From Bacillota bacterium (GTDB lineage: Bacteria; Bacillota; Clostridia; Christensenellales; SZUA-584): DNA of 64,000 nt. Position numbers and translations under genes: made by a program. The stretch covers positions 62,001 through 126,000 of the forward strand of contig JAEWBO010000005.1 in assembly GCA_023391105.1 (NCBI GenBank), in the 5' to 3' direction. Numbering within the stretch: the first letter of the stretch is position 1; the number at the start of each line of letters is the position of its first letter. The notes under the pieces were generated by a model. It was given only the letters and a program-made list of their open reading frames with translations, ran no database searches and was not told the origin of the DNA. Of this stretch, positions 8,448 to 16,750 are shown one piece after another.

Positions 8448-8832
8448 TATTCGCAGTTCAAAGAGATGCGAGCTTATCGATATCACACATGAAATCAGCC
8501 GTGCCGTTAAGGAAAGCGGCATGACAAGCGGGATTGTTACAGTATTTGTTCCGCACACCACCGCGGGCGTCTCGATCAATGAGAACGCTGATCCCGATGT
8601 GACACGTGACGTGCTTTTCGCACTTGAGCGTGCGGTGCCAAACAGCGGTTTTTATCACAGCGAAGGCAATTCCGATGCGCATACAAAAGCGCTGATGACC
8701 GGGTTCTCGCTGACGGTGATCGTTGAAGACGGCCGTTTGGTGCTTGGCACATGGCAAAGCATCTATTTTTGCGAATATGACGGACCCCGTCAAAGGAAAG
8801 CAATTATTAAGATAATAAAAAGCATGGATTAA
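8434..8832 (+). CDS. YjbQ/UPF0047 family protein
   Basis: This 132-residue protein matches the UPF0047 (YjbQ) family: F-V-P-H-T-T-A-G-V-S-I-N-E-N-A-D-P-D-V near residues 43-61 and a late L-G-x-W-Q-x-I-Y-F-C-E-Y-D-G-P. Members show weak thiamine-phosphate synthase activity; the true role is unclear. The start is GTG at 8434 inside the end of rex, so it is probably coupled to rex translation. Confidence 0.88.
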   Translation: MKTVNIRSSKRCELIDITHEISRAVKESGMTSGIVTVFVPHTTAGVSINENADPDVTRDVLFALERAVPNSGFYHSEGNSDAHTKALMTGFSLTVIVEDGRLVLGTWQSIYFCEYDGPRQRKAIIKIIKSMD

Positions 8833-8879
8833 ACACACGTGACAAAAATGTAAAATTAATGACAATATATGCTTTTGTA

Positions 8880-8908
8880 TTTACAAAGGCTTTTATCTAA
8901 TGTATCTT
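8880..8908 (+). promoter_or_regulatory. Promoter of the first VanW gene
   Basis: TTTACA (8880-8885) and TATCTT (8903-8908) are spaced by 17 bases, 40 bases before the start at 8949. Confidence 0.5.
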
Positions 8909-8948
8909 AAGCTGTGTTATTGCATAGTGGGAGGGAGAACCAAAAGGC

Positions 8949-10451
8949 ATGCAAAGGCGAATAAATAGAAAGAATCAGACATTTAAAATGCTGCTTATGG
9001 CATTTGGCATATTGATTATTGCGCTGATCGTGGTGTTGATACTGCTCCTGTCCGGTGCGGGCATGACAGAGGAAGAACGCGAAGCTCAATTGATGGAGAG
9101 CGGCCATTTTATTCAGGGTATATCTGTTGAAGGCGTTGATATTTCAGGCCAAACCATGGACGAAGCGCTCGCAAACAGCACGCTACTGTCTATTGCGAAG
9201 CAAATGGAGGACGGATTCACGTATACGTTCACAGCCGGTGGTCATGAACACACGCTGAGCGCAAATGAGCTCGGAATTACCTCCAGCATGAATATGACAC
9301 TCGTCGAAGCGATGAAGTTCGGACAGCTTGGCGACGGCGCTTTGGTAAGAGAACAAAAGGCGCAGGCCCAGGAAAGCGGCTATGATTTTAAACTCGGTAT
9401 GTATGCGCAAGAAACAGTCGTGTTGGAAAAGCTGACCGCAATCAAGCCCACGATTGATATGCTGCCGCAGGATGCGACGCTGGAGATTCTCGACGATATG
9501 CAAGGTGAAGAGCGCTTTAAGTATATCGAAGCAGTCACAGGCGTGGATATCGACGCATCGGCGTTTGCCAAGCTGATATGCGAGAACATAAACAGCGGTA
9601 ATCTCGGTGTGGTGGAAGCGCCCGCTATTATCACAAACCCGAGCATTGACGTGGCGACGCTCAAGGCCAACACACAGCTGATTGGAACCTTCTCATCGTC
9701 CTTTGACGGAGGCGATCTCGATAACGCCGACCGCGTCACAAATATACGCATCATGTCGGGAATTGTGAACGGTGTCATTATTCAGCCTGGTGAAACGTGG
9801 TCCATCAACGACGCGGCAGGCCCGAGAGACGATGAAACCGCCAAGACGGTCGGCTGGGCTTATGCGCCGGGTATTGCTGACGGCAAATACCGCATGGAGG
9901 TGGGCGGCGGTGTCTGTCAGGTGTCTAGTACGCTGTACAATGCCGCTATCCGCGCAGAGCTCACGATTGTTGACAGAAAGGCACATAGCTGGCCCTCGTC
10001 ATATATACCCAAAGGAATGGACGCGACGATCAGCACAGGCGGTCCTGAATTGAAGATATCCAATCCTTATGACATGCCTGTGTATATTGAAACAGTTCTT
10101 AACGAAAAAGAAAAGGAACTGAGGATCAATGTTTATGGGCCGCCGCTGACGCATGGATATAAGGTTGATTTTAAGACGACGCTGGTGGCGACAGATAAAG
10201 CGCCCGAAACCGAATATCATTATAATGCGGCAACGGACCCGGAAGGCGGTTCTATCGGGGCCGGTAAATCTATTGAGTGGGTGAAGTCGCGCGATGGACA
10301 GACGTGGGAAGTGTACAAACAGTATATCAATGATGCGGGAGATGTGGTGAAATCAGAGTTCTTTTCGAGAGACACATATAAAGCGTTTAAAGGCGTCATC
10401 TATGTGAATGGAGCAGATCCTGATACCGTGCCTACGGATCCTGCCGAATAG
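8949..10451 (+). CDS. VanW family cell-wall protein (first of a tandem pair)
   Basis: The 500-residue protein has one N-terminal membrane anchor (about residues 14-36), a region like the peptidoglycan-binding YoaR domain (about 50-240, V-E-G-V-D-I-S-G), and a VanW domain (about 265-400) with G-G-G-V-C-Q-V-S-S-T-L-Y-N-A-A and S-T-G-G-P-E-L-K. A C-terminal G5-like segment follows. VanW proteins occur at the cell surface and near vancomycin-resistance genes, but their activity is unknown. The next gene encodes a homologue with its own promoter. Confidence 0.85.
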   Translation: MQRRINRKNQTFKMLLMAFGILIIALIVVLILLLSGAGMTEEEREAQLMESGHFIQGISVEGVDISGQTMDEALANSTLLSIAKQMEDGFTYTFTAGGHEHTLSANELGITSSMNMTLVEAMKFGQLGDGALVREQKAQAQESGYDFKLGMYAQETVVLEKLTAIKPTIDMLPQDATLEILDDMQGEERFKYIEAVTGVDIDASAFAKLICENINSGNLGVVEAPAIITNPSIDVATLKANTQLIGTFSSSFDGGDLDNADRVTNIRIMSGIVNGVIIQPGETWSINDAAGPRDDETAKTVGWAYAPGIADGKYRMEVGGGVCQVSSTLYNAAIRAELTIVDRKAHSWPSSYIPKGMDATISTGGPELKISNPYDMPVYIETVLNEKEKELRINVYGPPLTHGYKVDFKTTLVATDKAPETEYHYNAATDPEGGSIGAGKSIEWVKSRDGQTWEVYKQYINDAGDVVKSEFFSRDTYKAFKGVIYVNGADPDTVPTDPAE

Positions 10452-10484
10452 ATTTTATGAGTATACGGATGAATATGGATTTGG

Positions 10485-10513
10485 TTTACAAATTCGGCGA
10501 TATATTATATGAT
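10485..10513 (+). promoter_or_regulatory. Promoter of the second VanW gene
   Basis: TTTACA (10485-10490), a 17-base spacer and TATGAT (10508-10513) lie 38 bases before the start at 10551, so this gene need not depend on its upstream paralogue. Confidence 0.55.
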
Positions 10514-10550
10514 ATGAGCGGTTGCATAAGCTTATTTGGAGGATGGATAA

Positions 10551-12305
10551 ATGGCCGAAATGGCGACAATGACGGTAACAAAAAATGTCCTGAAGAATAA
10601 TAAAAAAGGGCTAAAGATATTTCTGATCGTTTTCTCGAGCGTGCTTGTGGTGGCATTGGGAGCGGTTGCAGTATGGTATTTCGGAAGCACAGACGTGAGC
10701 AACATTGATCGTATCATAGAATACAACACGGTGATGCAGGGCGTTTCGGTCGGTGGCGTTGACATTTCGGACATGACCGAAGAACAAGCCCGTGAAGCCA
10801 CGCAGGGCCTGGCTGATGACCTTATGGGAAGTACCCAGCTGCAATTTGACATTGGGGGACAAATCTCAACTCTGGATTCGCAGGCTGTGGGTTTGACGAC
10901 CGACTATGAGGACGTGATTGCAAAGGCTATTGGTTTTGGACGCACGGGTGATTTTGCGCAGCGCGCCGAGGACATCGAATCAGCCAAAAACGGTATCGAT
11001 TTTGAGGTGAGCATCAATGCTGACGAACAGAGCGTAAAAACGGCTCTTTCCGCGCTGGAAACCACCTTTAATATCGCGGCGCAGGACGCATCCTATGTAT
11101 TCATGAAAAACGGCTATTTTGCGGATGGAACACCGTATGATCCCGAAAATTATGATGAGAAAGCGCTTGGTGAACCTCAGCTTGTGAGATTGCTCGAAGC
11201 GGAAATGCCCAATAAACTCCGCTATGAATATTGGAGAAATACAAAGTATATCGATAATTACATCCCCAAGGATGCCAGCATTTCGCGTTTTTACTACACG
11301 CCTGAGCAGCGCGGCTTGAAAACGGACATTGACGCAGTGACGGCTTTGATATTGGAAGCGGTGCAAAACGGCGATTTCAGCTCGGTGATTACCGCTCCCA
11401 CAGAGGTGACAGAGCCCGCGGTAACGCTAGAGCAGGTGAAGGCGCAGACGCAGCTTGTGTCCTCGTGGACGTCCAGCTATAGCAACCATGACAACTCGAA
11501 CCGGATAAAGAATGTCGCAAAAATGGGTGGCATAATCAATGGCGTAGAGCTGCTTCCCGGTGTGGAATGGTCCATAAACGACACAGCGGGACCTCGAAAA
11601 GTATCACTTGGATGGTATGAAGCGGCAGGAATCAGCGGCGGCGCATACGTGCCCGATCCGGGTGGCGGCGTCTGTCAGATTTCAAGTACGCTGTACAACG
11701 CGTCGATACGGTCGGGCCTGGAAATTACCGACTTTAAGCATCATTCGATTATCTCCGATTATATACCGATCGGCCTTGATGCGACAATCAGCACCGGCGG
11801 CCCTGATCTTAAGCTAAAGAATAACAATGCCACGTCGATGTTTATTGTATGTTATATGAACAGAGACGAAAAGAACGTCACGGTTGAGATATACGGAACA
11901 CCCGTTGTTGACGCCACCTATGGTGATGTGATATTGACATATACGTCTGAGAAAGGCGGCACAGGCGCAACACCGGGCACGGAGGTCTACTATAACTCTC
12001 CGGCGGCACCCGATGGTACACCCATTTCCGCCGGTGCATCATATGAATACAGAAAGGCACGCGGATCTACTTCCGCCACGTCTTATATTCATATCCTCGA
12101 TTTGCAGGGCAAAGAGGTGCACAAAGAGATTTATGAGAAGTGCACATACAGATCTTATACGGGTCAGGTATATGTCAACGGTCCGGATCCGGCCGCAGCA
12201 CCACCCGTGGCACCACCCGTGGCACCTCCCGTGGTACCTCCCACGACACAGGAACCCGCTGATCCGCCGGTGGGAGGAGATCCGATTATAGACCAGCCGC
12301 AATAG
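10551..12305 (+). CDS. VanW family cell-wall protein (second of a tandem pair)
   Basis: This 584-residue paralogue has the same plan: membrane anchor at about 22-45, YoaR-like region beginning with V-G-G-V-D-I-S, VanW domain with G-G-G-V-C-Q-I-S-S-T-L-Y-N-A-S and S-T-G-G-P-D-L-K, and a G5-like end. It differs by a longer middle part (about 170-260) and a proline-rich C-terminal tail with three A-P-P-V repeats followed by P-T-T-Q-E-P. The tail could thread through the wall. GGAGG lies upstream of the ATG. The pair probably arose by duplication. Confidence 0.85.
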   Translation: MAEMATMTVTKNVLKNNKKGLKIFLIVFSSVLVVALGAVAVWYFGSTDVSNIDRIIEYNTVMQGVSVGGVDISDMTEEQAREATQGLADDLMGSTQLQFDIGGQISTLDSQAVGLTTDYEDVIAKAIGFGRTGDFAQRAEDIESAKNGIDFEVSINADEQSVKTALSALETTFNIAAQDASYVFMKNGYFADGTPYDPENYDEKALGEPQLVRLLEAEMPNKLRYEYWRNTKYIDNYIPKDASISRFYYTPEQRGLKTDIDAVTALILEAVQNGDFSSVITAPTEVTEPAVTLEQVKAQTQLVSSWTSSYSNHDNSNRIKNVAKMGGIINGVELLPGVEWSINDTAGPRKVSLGWYEAAGISGGAYVPDPGGGVCQISSTLYNASIRSGLEITDFKHHSIISDYIPIGLDATISTGGPDLKLKNNNATSMFIVCYMNRDEKNVTVEIYGTPVVDATYGDVILTYTSEKGGTGATPGTEVYYNSPAAPDGTPISAGASYEYRKARGSTSATSYIHILDLQGKEVHKEIYEKCTYRSYTGQVYVNGPDPAAAPPVAPPVAPPVVPPTTQEPADPPVGGDPIIDQPQ

Positions 12306-12373
12306 ACGAGCGCTTTCAGCTGATTAAATTAGTTAAAAATCGCTTTATATTGGCGAATTTCAAGGTTGCGGTG

Positions 12374-12402
12374 TTGACGGATATGATTTTTGGTGATATG
12401 AT
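12374..12402 (+). promoter_or_regulatory. Promoter of the zinc-ribbon gene
   Basis: TTGACG (12374-12379), a 17-base spacer and TATGAT (12397-12402) form a good promoter. It leaves an untranslated leader of about 165 bases, unusually long for such a small gene. Confidence 0.6.
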
Positions 12403-12419
12403 CAAATTAATAAAGGTTT

Positions 12420-12441
12420 ATGCAACGGTGAAACGCTGCAT
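12420..12441 (+). promoter_or_regulatory. Hairpin in the long leader of the zinc-ribbon gene
   Basis: ATGCA-A-CG and CG-C-TGCAT form a stem around a GTGAAA loop. It is near the 5' end of the leader that runs from about 12409 to 12573. I recognise no known riboswitch there, but the length and structure suggest post-transcriptional control. Confidence 0.35.
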
Positions 12442-12573
12442 ATAAATCCTATGGTCGTCCGAAGCCGAAGAAAAGAGTTTCTAGCCGCGTGTGTTTGTTT
12501 TAAAACATGAAGCCCGGAATTAAGAAATGTCATCTCGTCTTTAAGAACCATGGTTACAAAAAAAGGAGAAAAA

Positions 12574-12855
12574 ATGTTTGAAGACAAGACACTGACGTGT
12601 GCAGATTGCGGAACACCTTTTGTTTTTACCGCGTCTGAGCAGGAATTCTATCGGGAAAAGGGTTTCGAGAATGAGCCCAAAAGGTGCCAGCAGTGCCGCC
12701 AAGGAAGAAAACAGCAGAAGAGAACGAGCGATCGTCCTATGTATAATGCGACTTGTGCGGAATGCGGAGCAACCACAAAGGTTCCGTTCCAGCCCACGGG
12801 TGAGAGACCTGTTTATTGCAGCGATTGCTTCAGAGCAAGAAGAGATCGTTACTAA
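12574..12855 (+). CDS. Small zinc-ribbon protein (zf-trcl type)
   Basis: This 93-residue, basic protein has two zinc-ribbon halves repeated: C-A-D-C-G-T-P-F near residue 10 with C-Q-Q-C near 41, and C-A-E-C-G near 62 with C-S-D-C near 85. The first part, T-L-T-C-x-D-C-G-T-P-F-V-F-T-x-x-E-Q-E-F-Y, is the zf-trcl pattern. These proteins are common in Clostridia, often highly expressed, and of unknown function; basic ends suggest nucleic-acid binding. AAAAGGAG precedes the ATG at 12574. Confidence 0.8.
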   Translation: MFEDKTLTCADCGTPFVFTASEQEFYREKGFENEPKRCQQCRQGRKQQKRTSDRPMYNATCAECGATTKVPFQPTGERPVYCSDCFRARRDRY

Positions 12856-12870
12856 GGTTTATCAACAAAC

Positions 12871-12903
12871 AAGCGCTGTACTCAAACGAGTGCAGCGCTT
12901 TTT
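12871..12903 (+). terminator. Terminator of the zinc-ribbon gene
   Basis: AAGCGCTGTACTC and GAGTGCAGCGCTT pair over 13 bases (one wobble) around AAAC and are followed by TTTTTAT. Confidence 0.9.
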
Positions 12904-12940
12904 ATATTGTTGAATCCAGCCTGATATTGGACATTTTTGT

Positions 12941-12970
12941 TTGACGTGCTGTATTAAGCAGTGGTAGAAT
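12941..12970 (+). promoter_or_regulatory. Promoter of the Lrp-aminotransferase operon
   Basis: TTGACG (12941-12946) and TAGAAT (12965-12970), 18 bases apart, lie 34 bases before the start at 13005. Confidence 0.6.
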
Positions 12971-13004
12971 ACCAAGAATAACGCAGAGCACGGAGGGTAT
13001 ATCA

Positions 13005-13499
13005 ATGAGGAGTACTTTATATAGCGAGATTCTCGATATGCTGGAGCATGATGCCAAGGTCAGCATGGAAGATATGGCCGTGATGACGGGCGCATCGGCG
13101 GCGCAGATCGAAGAAGCGATTCGGATGATGGAGCAGGAAAAGATCATTGTCAAATATACGGCGATTGTGAATAGAGAAAAGGTGGATAAAGAAGAGGCGG
13201 AGGCGCTCATTGAGGTCAAGGTGGTGCCCAAGCGCGGTCTTGGCTACGATGATCTCGCGGAGCGTATTTATGGCTTTTCTGAGGTCAAATCGGTTTATCT
13301 GATGTCCGGCACATACGACCTTTCGGTTGTGATACGCGCGGAAAGCATGAAGCAGATTTCGCAGTTTGTGTTTGAGAAGCTCGCTGTACTGGAAGGCGTA
13401 TCCAGCACGGTAACGCATTTTATTATGAGAAAGTACAAGGAGCAGGGTGTAATACTCACCACGAAAGAGCGTGAGGAAAGGCTGGTGATCTCGCCGTGA
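13005..13499 (+). CDS. Lrp/AsnC family transcriptional regulator
   Basis: The 164-residue protein has an N-terminal helix-turn-helix (residues 1-50) and a RAM ligand-binding domain (about 70-145; G-T-Y-D-L-S-V-V at the expected strand). Such regulators sense amino acids. CGGAGG precedes the ATG. Its stop overlaps the start of the aminotransferase gene (GTGA), so it probably controls its own operon in response to an amino acid. Confidence 0.88.
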   Translation: MRSTLYSEILDMLEHDAKVSMEDMAVMTGASAAQIEEAIRMMEQEKIIVKYTAIVNREKVDKEEAEALIEVKVVPKRGLGYDDLAERIYGFSEVKSVYLMSGTYDLSVVIRAESMKQISQFVFEKLAVLEGVSSTVTHFIMRKYKEQGVILTTKEREERLVISP

Positions 13500-14668
13500 C
13501 GATGGATCAGAGGATATCTGAAAGAGTCAAAGACGTGCCCCCGTCGGGTATACGAAAGTTTTTTGATATCGCGAGCGAAATGAAGGACTGCATTTCACTG
13601 GGTGTGGGCGAACCCGACTTTGACACACCATGGAATATACGTGAAAGCGCCATTTACGCGCTGGAGGCAGGCCGCACGCACTACACATCCAACCACGGCA
13701 GCACAGAGCTTCGCAAAGCCATACGCGATTATTTTGATATGCGTTTTGGCCTTTGCTATGAGCTCAATCAAATTGTGGCGACGGTGGGAGCCAGCGAAGG
13801 GCTGGATCTCGCGTTTCGCGCCATCATGAATCCGGGTGACGAGGTGATCGTCCCTGCCCCTTCGTATGTGGCCTATATGCCCGGTGTGAGCTTCGCGGGC
13901 GGCACGCCTGTGCCCATGGTCCTAAAAGAAGAGGACGATTTTCGCATCACGCCCGAAAGTCTGAAAAGCGCCATAACCAAAAAGTCCAAGGCCGTCATTA
14001 TTGCGTTTCCCAACAACCCCACAGGTGCGATTATGACCAAAGAGGATTACGAAAAAATCGCGGATATCATTATCGAGCACGATTTGATTGTGATTGCGGA
14101 TGAGGTTTACGCGGAGCTTACATACGATAAGCCGCACTTCTCGATTGCTCAGCTTCCGGGCATGCAGGAGCGCACGGTTGTGATCAGCGGCTTTTCCAAG
14201 GCGTTTGCAATGACGGGCTTTCGGCTCGGATATGCGGCAGGCCCCAAGCCGCTCATCGATGCGATGGTCAAAATCCATCAGTATTCGATGCTGTGCGCGG
14301 CATCCTTAAGCCAGGAGGCGGGCGTGGAGGCATTACGCTATGAATGCAGCCATGGTTTTCCGCAGGTTAACAAAATGGTGGGTGAATACAATCGCCGAAG
14401 ACGGCTGATGTATACATCGCTTAACGAAATGGGGCTGAAGTGCTTTGAACCGCTTGGGGCGTTTTATATCTTCCCCAATATCAGCTCGACCGGACTCAAT
14501 TCCGATGAATTTTGCAAACGGCTGCTCTATGAGAAAAAGGTGGCCTGTGTGCCAGGCACGGCTTTTGGGGATACGGTGGATAATTTCATTCGCTGCTCAT
14601 ATGCATCTTCCTTAGAGAATCTCAAGGAGGCATTGAGTCGTATAAAAAGCTTTGTGGAAAGCCTTTAG
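13496..14668 (+). CDS. Class I pyridoxal-phosphate aminotransferase
   Basis: The 390-residue protein belongs to the aspartate/aromatic aminotransferase group (fold type I). Visible features are G-V-G-E-P-D-F-D-T-P near residue 35, N-N-P-T-G near 170, the PLP lysine in S-G-F-S-K-A-F-A-M-T-G-F-R-L-G (about residue 235), and an arginine-containing end. The substrate cannot be read from sequence. The start may be GTG at 13496, overlapping the regulator stop, or ATG at 13502. Pairing with an Lrp-type regulator suggests amino-acid catabolism or overflow control. Confidence 0.9.
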   Translation: MTMDQRISERVKDVPPSGIRKFFDIASEMKDCISLGVGEPDFDTPWNIRESAIYALEAGRTHYTSNHGSTELRKAIRDYFDMRFGLCYELNQIVATVGASEGLDLAFRAIMNPGDEVIVPAPSYVAYMPGVSFAGGTPVPMVLKEEDDFRITPESLKSAITKKSKAVIIAFPNNPTGAIMTKEDYEKIADIIIEHDLIVIADEVYAELTYDKPHFSIAQLPGMQERTVVISGFSKAFAMTGFRLGYAAGPKPLIDAMVKIHQYSMLCAASLSQEAGVEALRYECSHGFPQVNKMVGEYNRRRRLMYTSLNEMGLKCFEPLGAFYIFPNISSTGLNSDEFCKRLLYEKKVACVPGTAFGDTVDNFIRCSYASSLENLKEALSRIKSFVESL

Positions 14669-14678
14669 ATAAAAAGAT

Positions 14679-14707
14679 GAGCTGCAAAAAAGCGGCTCTT
14701 TTTTTAT
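14679..14707 (+). terminator. Terminator of the aminotransferase operon
   Basis: GAGCTGC and GCGGCTC (one wobble) around a loop of A residues, followed by nine T. Confidence 0.9.
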
Positions 14708-14778
14708 TTACATGGATATAAGGGATAGATAGAAAAAAATCGCAAAAACTAAGAAAAATCATATAAGGAGAAATATTG

Positions 14779-15420
14779 ATGAATAGGATGCTTTATATCA
14801 GTGCCAATCCAAAGCCTGAGACCATGTCGGCAAGCAGAACGGTGGCGAGGGCGCTTGTGAATAGGATAATGGAGAAATATCGAGATATTGAATTTGAAAG
14901 CCTGGATCTATATGAACAGCACATTCCGCAGCTTAAGCACAGCTATTTTGCAGGCAGAAGTACCATTATCAGTGATGAAGAAAGAAAGAGGCTGCCTGAA
15001 AATGAACAGAAGGAAGTGGAACAAATCATCCGTTTATGTGATCAATTCCGTGATGCCGACCTATATATACTGGCCGCGCCCATGTGGAGCCTATCTTTTC
15101 CCGCTCCGGTCAAGGAATACATCGATTGTGTGGTTCAGGCGGGCAAAACGATTGAGTTCGTAGATGATAAACCCCATGGGCTGATGGGAAACAAGGAACG
15201 GCTTTTTATATATGTACAAGCGTCGGGATCTCATATACCCTGGCTGATTCGACCCGCGCTTAATAAAGGGCTAAATTATGTGCATGACGTGATGCGCTTT
15301 ATCGGTATCAGCCGTTTTGAGGAGCTTTTGGTTGACGGCACAGGGACGAGTGAAGACGAGCGCGAAGAAGCCATCAGCCGTGCGATGAAGAAAATCGACG
15401 ATGTGATCCTTTCTGTGTGA
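14779..15420 (+). CDS. azoR: FMN-dependent NADH-azoreductase (flavodoxin-like fold)
   Basis: This 213-residue protein resembles AzoR/AcpD: an N-terminal phosphate loop (S-A-N-P-K-P-E-T-M-S-A-S), A-A-P-M-W-S-L-S-F-P-A-P-V-K-E-Y-I-D at about 97-114, and a late G-x-x-x-x-x-G-T-G segment. It would reduce quinones or azo compounds with NADH through FMN in the cytoplasm. AAGGAG precedes the ATG at 14779. It appears monocistronic. Confidence 0.85.
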   Translation: MNRMLYISANPKPETMSASRTVARALVNRIMEKYRDIEFESLDLYEQHIPQLKHSYFAGRSTIISDEERKRLPENEQKEVEQIIRLCDQFRDADLYILAAPMWSLSFPAPVKEYIDCVVQAGKTIEFVDDKPHGLMGNKERLFIYVQASGSHIPWLIRPALNKGLNYVHDVMRFIGISRFEELLVDGTGTSEDEREEAISRAMKKIDDVILSV

Positions 15421-15453
15421 GGAACACGCCATAGAATGGTCTTCTCAATGTAA

Positions 15454-15495
15454 TTTTTTGTATCTTTATCATCAAAGATGTTAAGATACGAAAAA
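15454..15495. repeat. Inverted repeat downstream of the azoreductase gene
   Basis: TTTTTTGTATCTT and AAGATACGAAAAA can form a stem of about 12 pairs with a 16-base loop. It lacks a following T tract on the plus strand and may be a weak terminator or an operator. Confidence 0.35.
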
Positions 15496-15559
15496 TAATG
15501 CCGATATAAAGAATGAAGGTATACCCTTTATAGGATTTTTATTGGCAAGGAGGCCGCAT

Positions 15560-16576
15560 ATGAAAATCGATAGTTATGGTGTCACGCAAAGCAGCTCACA
15601 CAGCTTGGTGAAAGAGGAAAGCGTTTCTGAAAGCCTCAATGTGTGGGCTGGCAGCAATGGCGGAGGGGATGAATCGGCTTTCGTTGTTGACATTCAGGCG
15701 AAAACGTTTCAATTCACGACCGAAAAGACATTCATGGGAGAAGATCCTGATTCAATCGAACAGCAAAATAAGGATACTCGAATCATGCTGATTGAATCAC
15801 TTGTCTTTGCACTCACGGGCAAGCGTATCAAGTTTAGAGACGCGGCAGCTGAGCTGCAGAAAAAGAGTCATCCGCAAATCACGATAAATGTATCGGGAAT
15901 CGGAGGCTCACAAGGCTGGGGACTCGCTTACGACTATCAGGAAGTGATAATTGAAAAGGAAAGCGTGAGCTTCAATTCGGGCGGATATGTGAAAACAGCC
16001 GACGGACGTACCATTGCCTTTGACATGAACTTTTCCATGTCTCGCGAATACTATGAGCAAACGAGCCTGAGCATTCGTATGGGCAGCGCCAAGGTTGACC
16101 CCTTGGTGGTCGTGCTGGACGGCGGTGCGCCCACGCTGAGCACCGCAAAGCAGGCGTTTGATTTGGATGGAGACGGGAAAACGGAAAACATTTCGTTCGC
16201 GACAGGGAACAGCGGCTTTCTCGCGCTGGATAAGAACGGCGACGGTAAAATCAACGATGGCAGCGAGCTCTTTGGGCCAACCAGCGGTAACGGTTTTTCC
16301 GAGCTTCGTGCATACGATACCGACAAAAATGGCTGGATTGATGAATCGGATGAGGTGTTTGGGCAGCTTGCGGTGCTGATAATGTCGCAGAATGGAGAAA
16401 AAACGCTATTCAAGTTTGGCGACGTGGGCATTGGTGCCATATACTTAAACGACGTCACGACACAGTTTGAAATCAAAGATATGGCGGACGAATACGGTGA
16501 AATGAAAAGCAGCTCGATCTTACTAAAGGAAAACGGCGCTGTGGGCACCATTCATCATATTGACCTCGTTATTTAG
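15560..16576 (+). CDS. EF-hand / RTX-tail-like calcium-binding protein
   Basis: The first half of this 338-residue protein is not recognised. The second half (about 195-330) holds D-L-D-G-D-G-K, D-K-N-G-D-G-K-I-N-D-G-S-E-L-F-G and D-T-D-K-N-G-W-I-D-E-S-D, the EF-hand-like block known from the C-terminal region of hemolysin/VCBS-type secreted proteins. No signal peptide or membrane helix is seen, so its location is unclear. Start at 15560 is chosen because AAGGAGG lies 6 bases upstream. It is monocistronic with its own terminator. Confidence 0.6.
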   Translation: MKIDSYGVTQSSSHSLVKEESVSESLNVWAGSNGGGDESAFVVDIQAKTFQFTTEKTFMGEDPDSIEQQNKDTRIMLIESLVFALTGKRIKFRDAAAELQKKSHPQITINVSGIGGSQGWGLAYDYQEVIIEKESVSFNSGGYVKTADGRTIAFDMNFSMSREYYEQTSLSIRMGSAKVDPLVVVLDGGAPTLSTAKQAFDLDGDGKTENISFATGNSGFLALDKNGDGKINDGSELFGPTSGNGFSELRAYDTDKNGWIDESDEVFGQLAVLIMSQNGEKTLFKFGDVGIGAIYLNDVTTQFEIKDMADEYGEMKSSSILLKENGAVGTIHHIDLVI

Positions 16577-16604
16577 GCAACACAATTTTTCTTGTATATC
16601 ACAT

Positions 16605-16637
16605 AAACAGCTTTAACCATACCGGTTTAGGCTGTTT
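16605..16637 (+). terminator. Terminator of the EF-hand protein gene
   Basis: AAACAGC...TAACC pairs with GGTTTA...GCTGTTT, with T residues following. Confidence 0.8.
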
Positions 16638-16750
16638 TATTTCGTCTATACGCCAGTTGCGCAAACGTCAAAAGCATATATAATAATGGCAAGGATAAAT
16701 ACAATCAATGACTGTTCACAGAACACGTTTATTACAAAAGGAGGCCCGGA

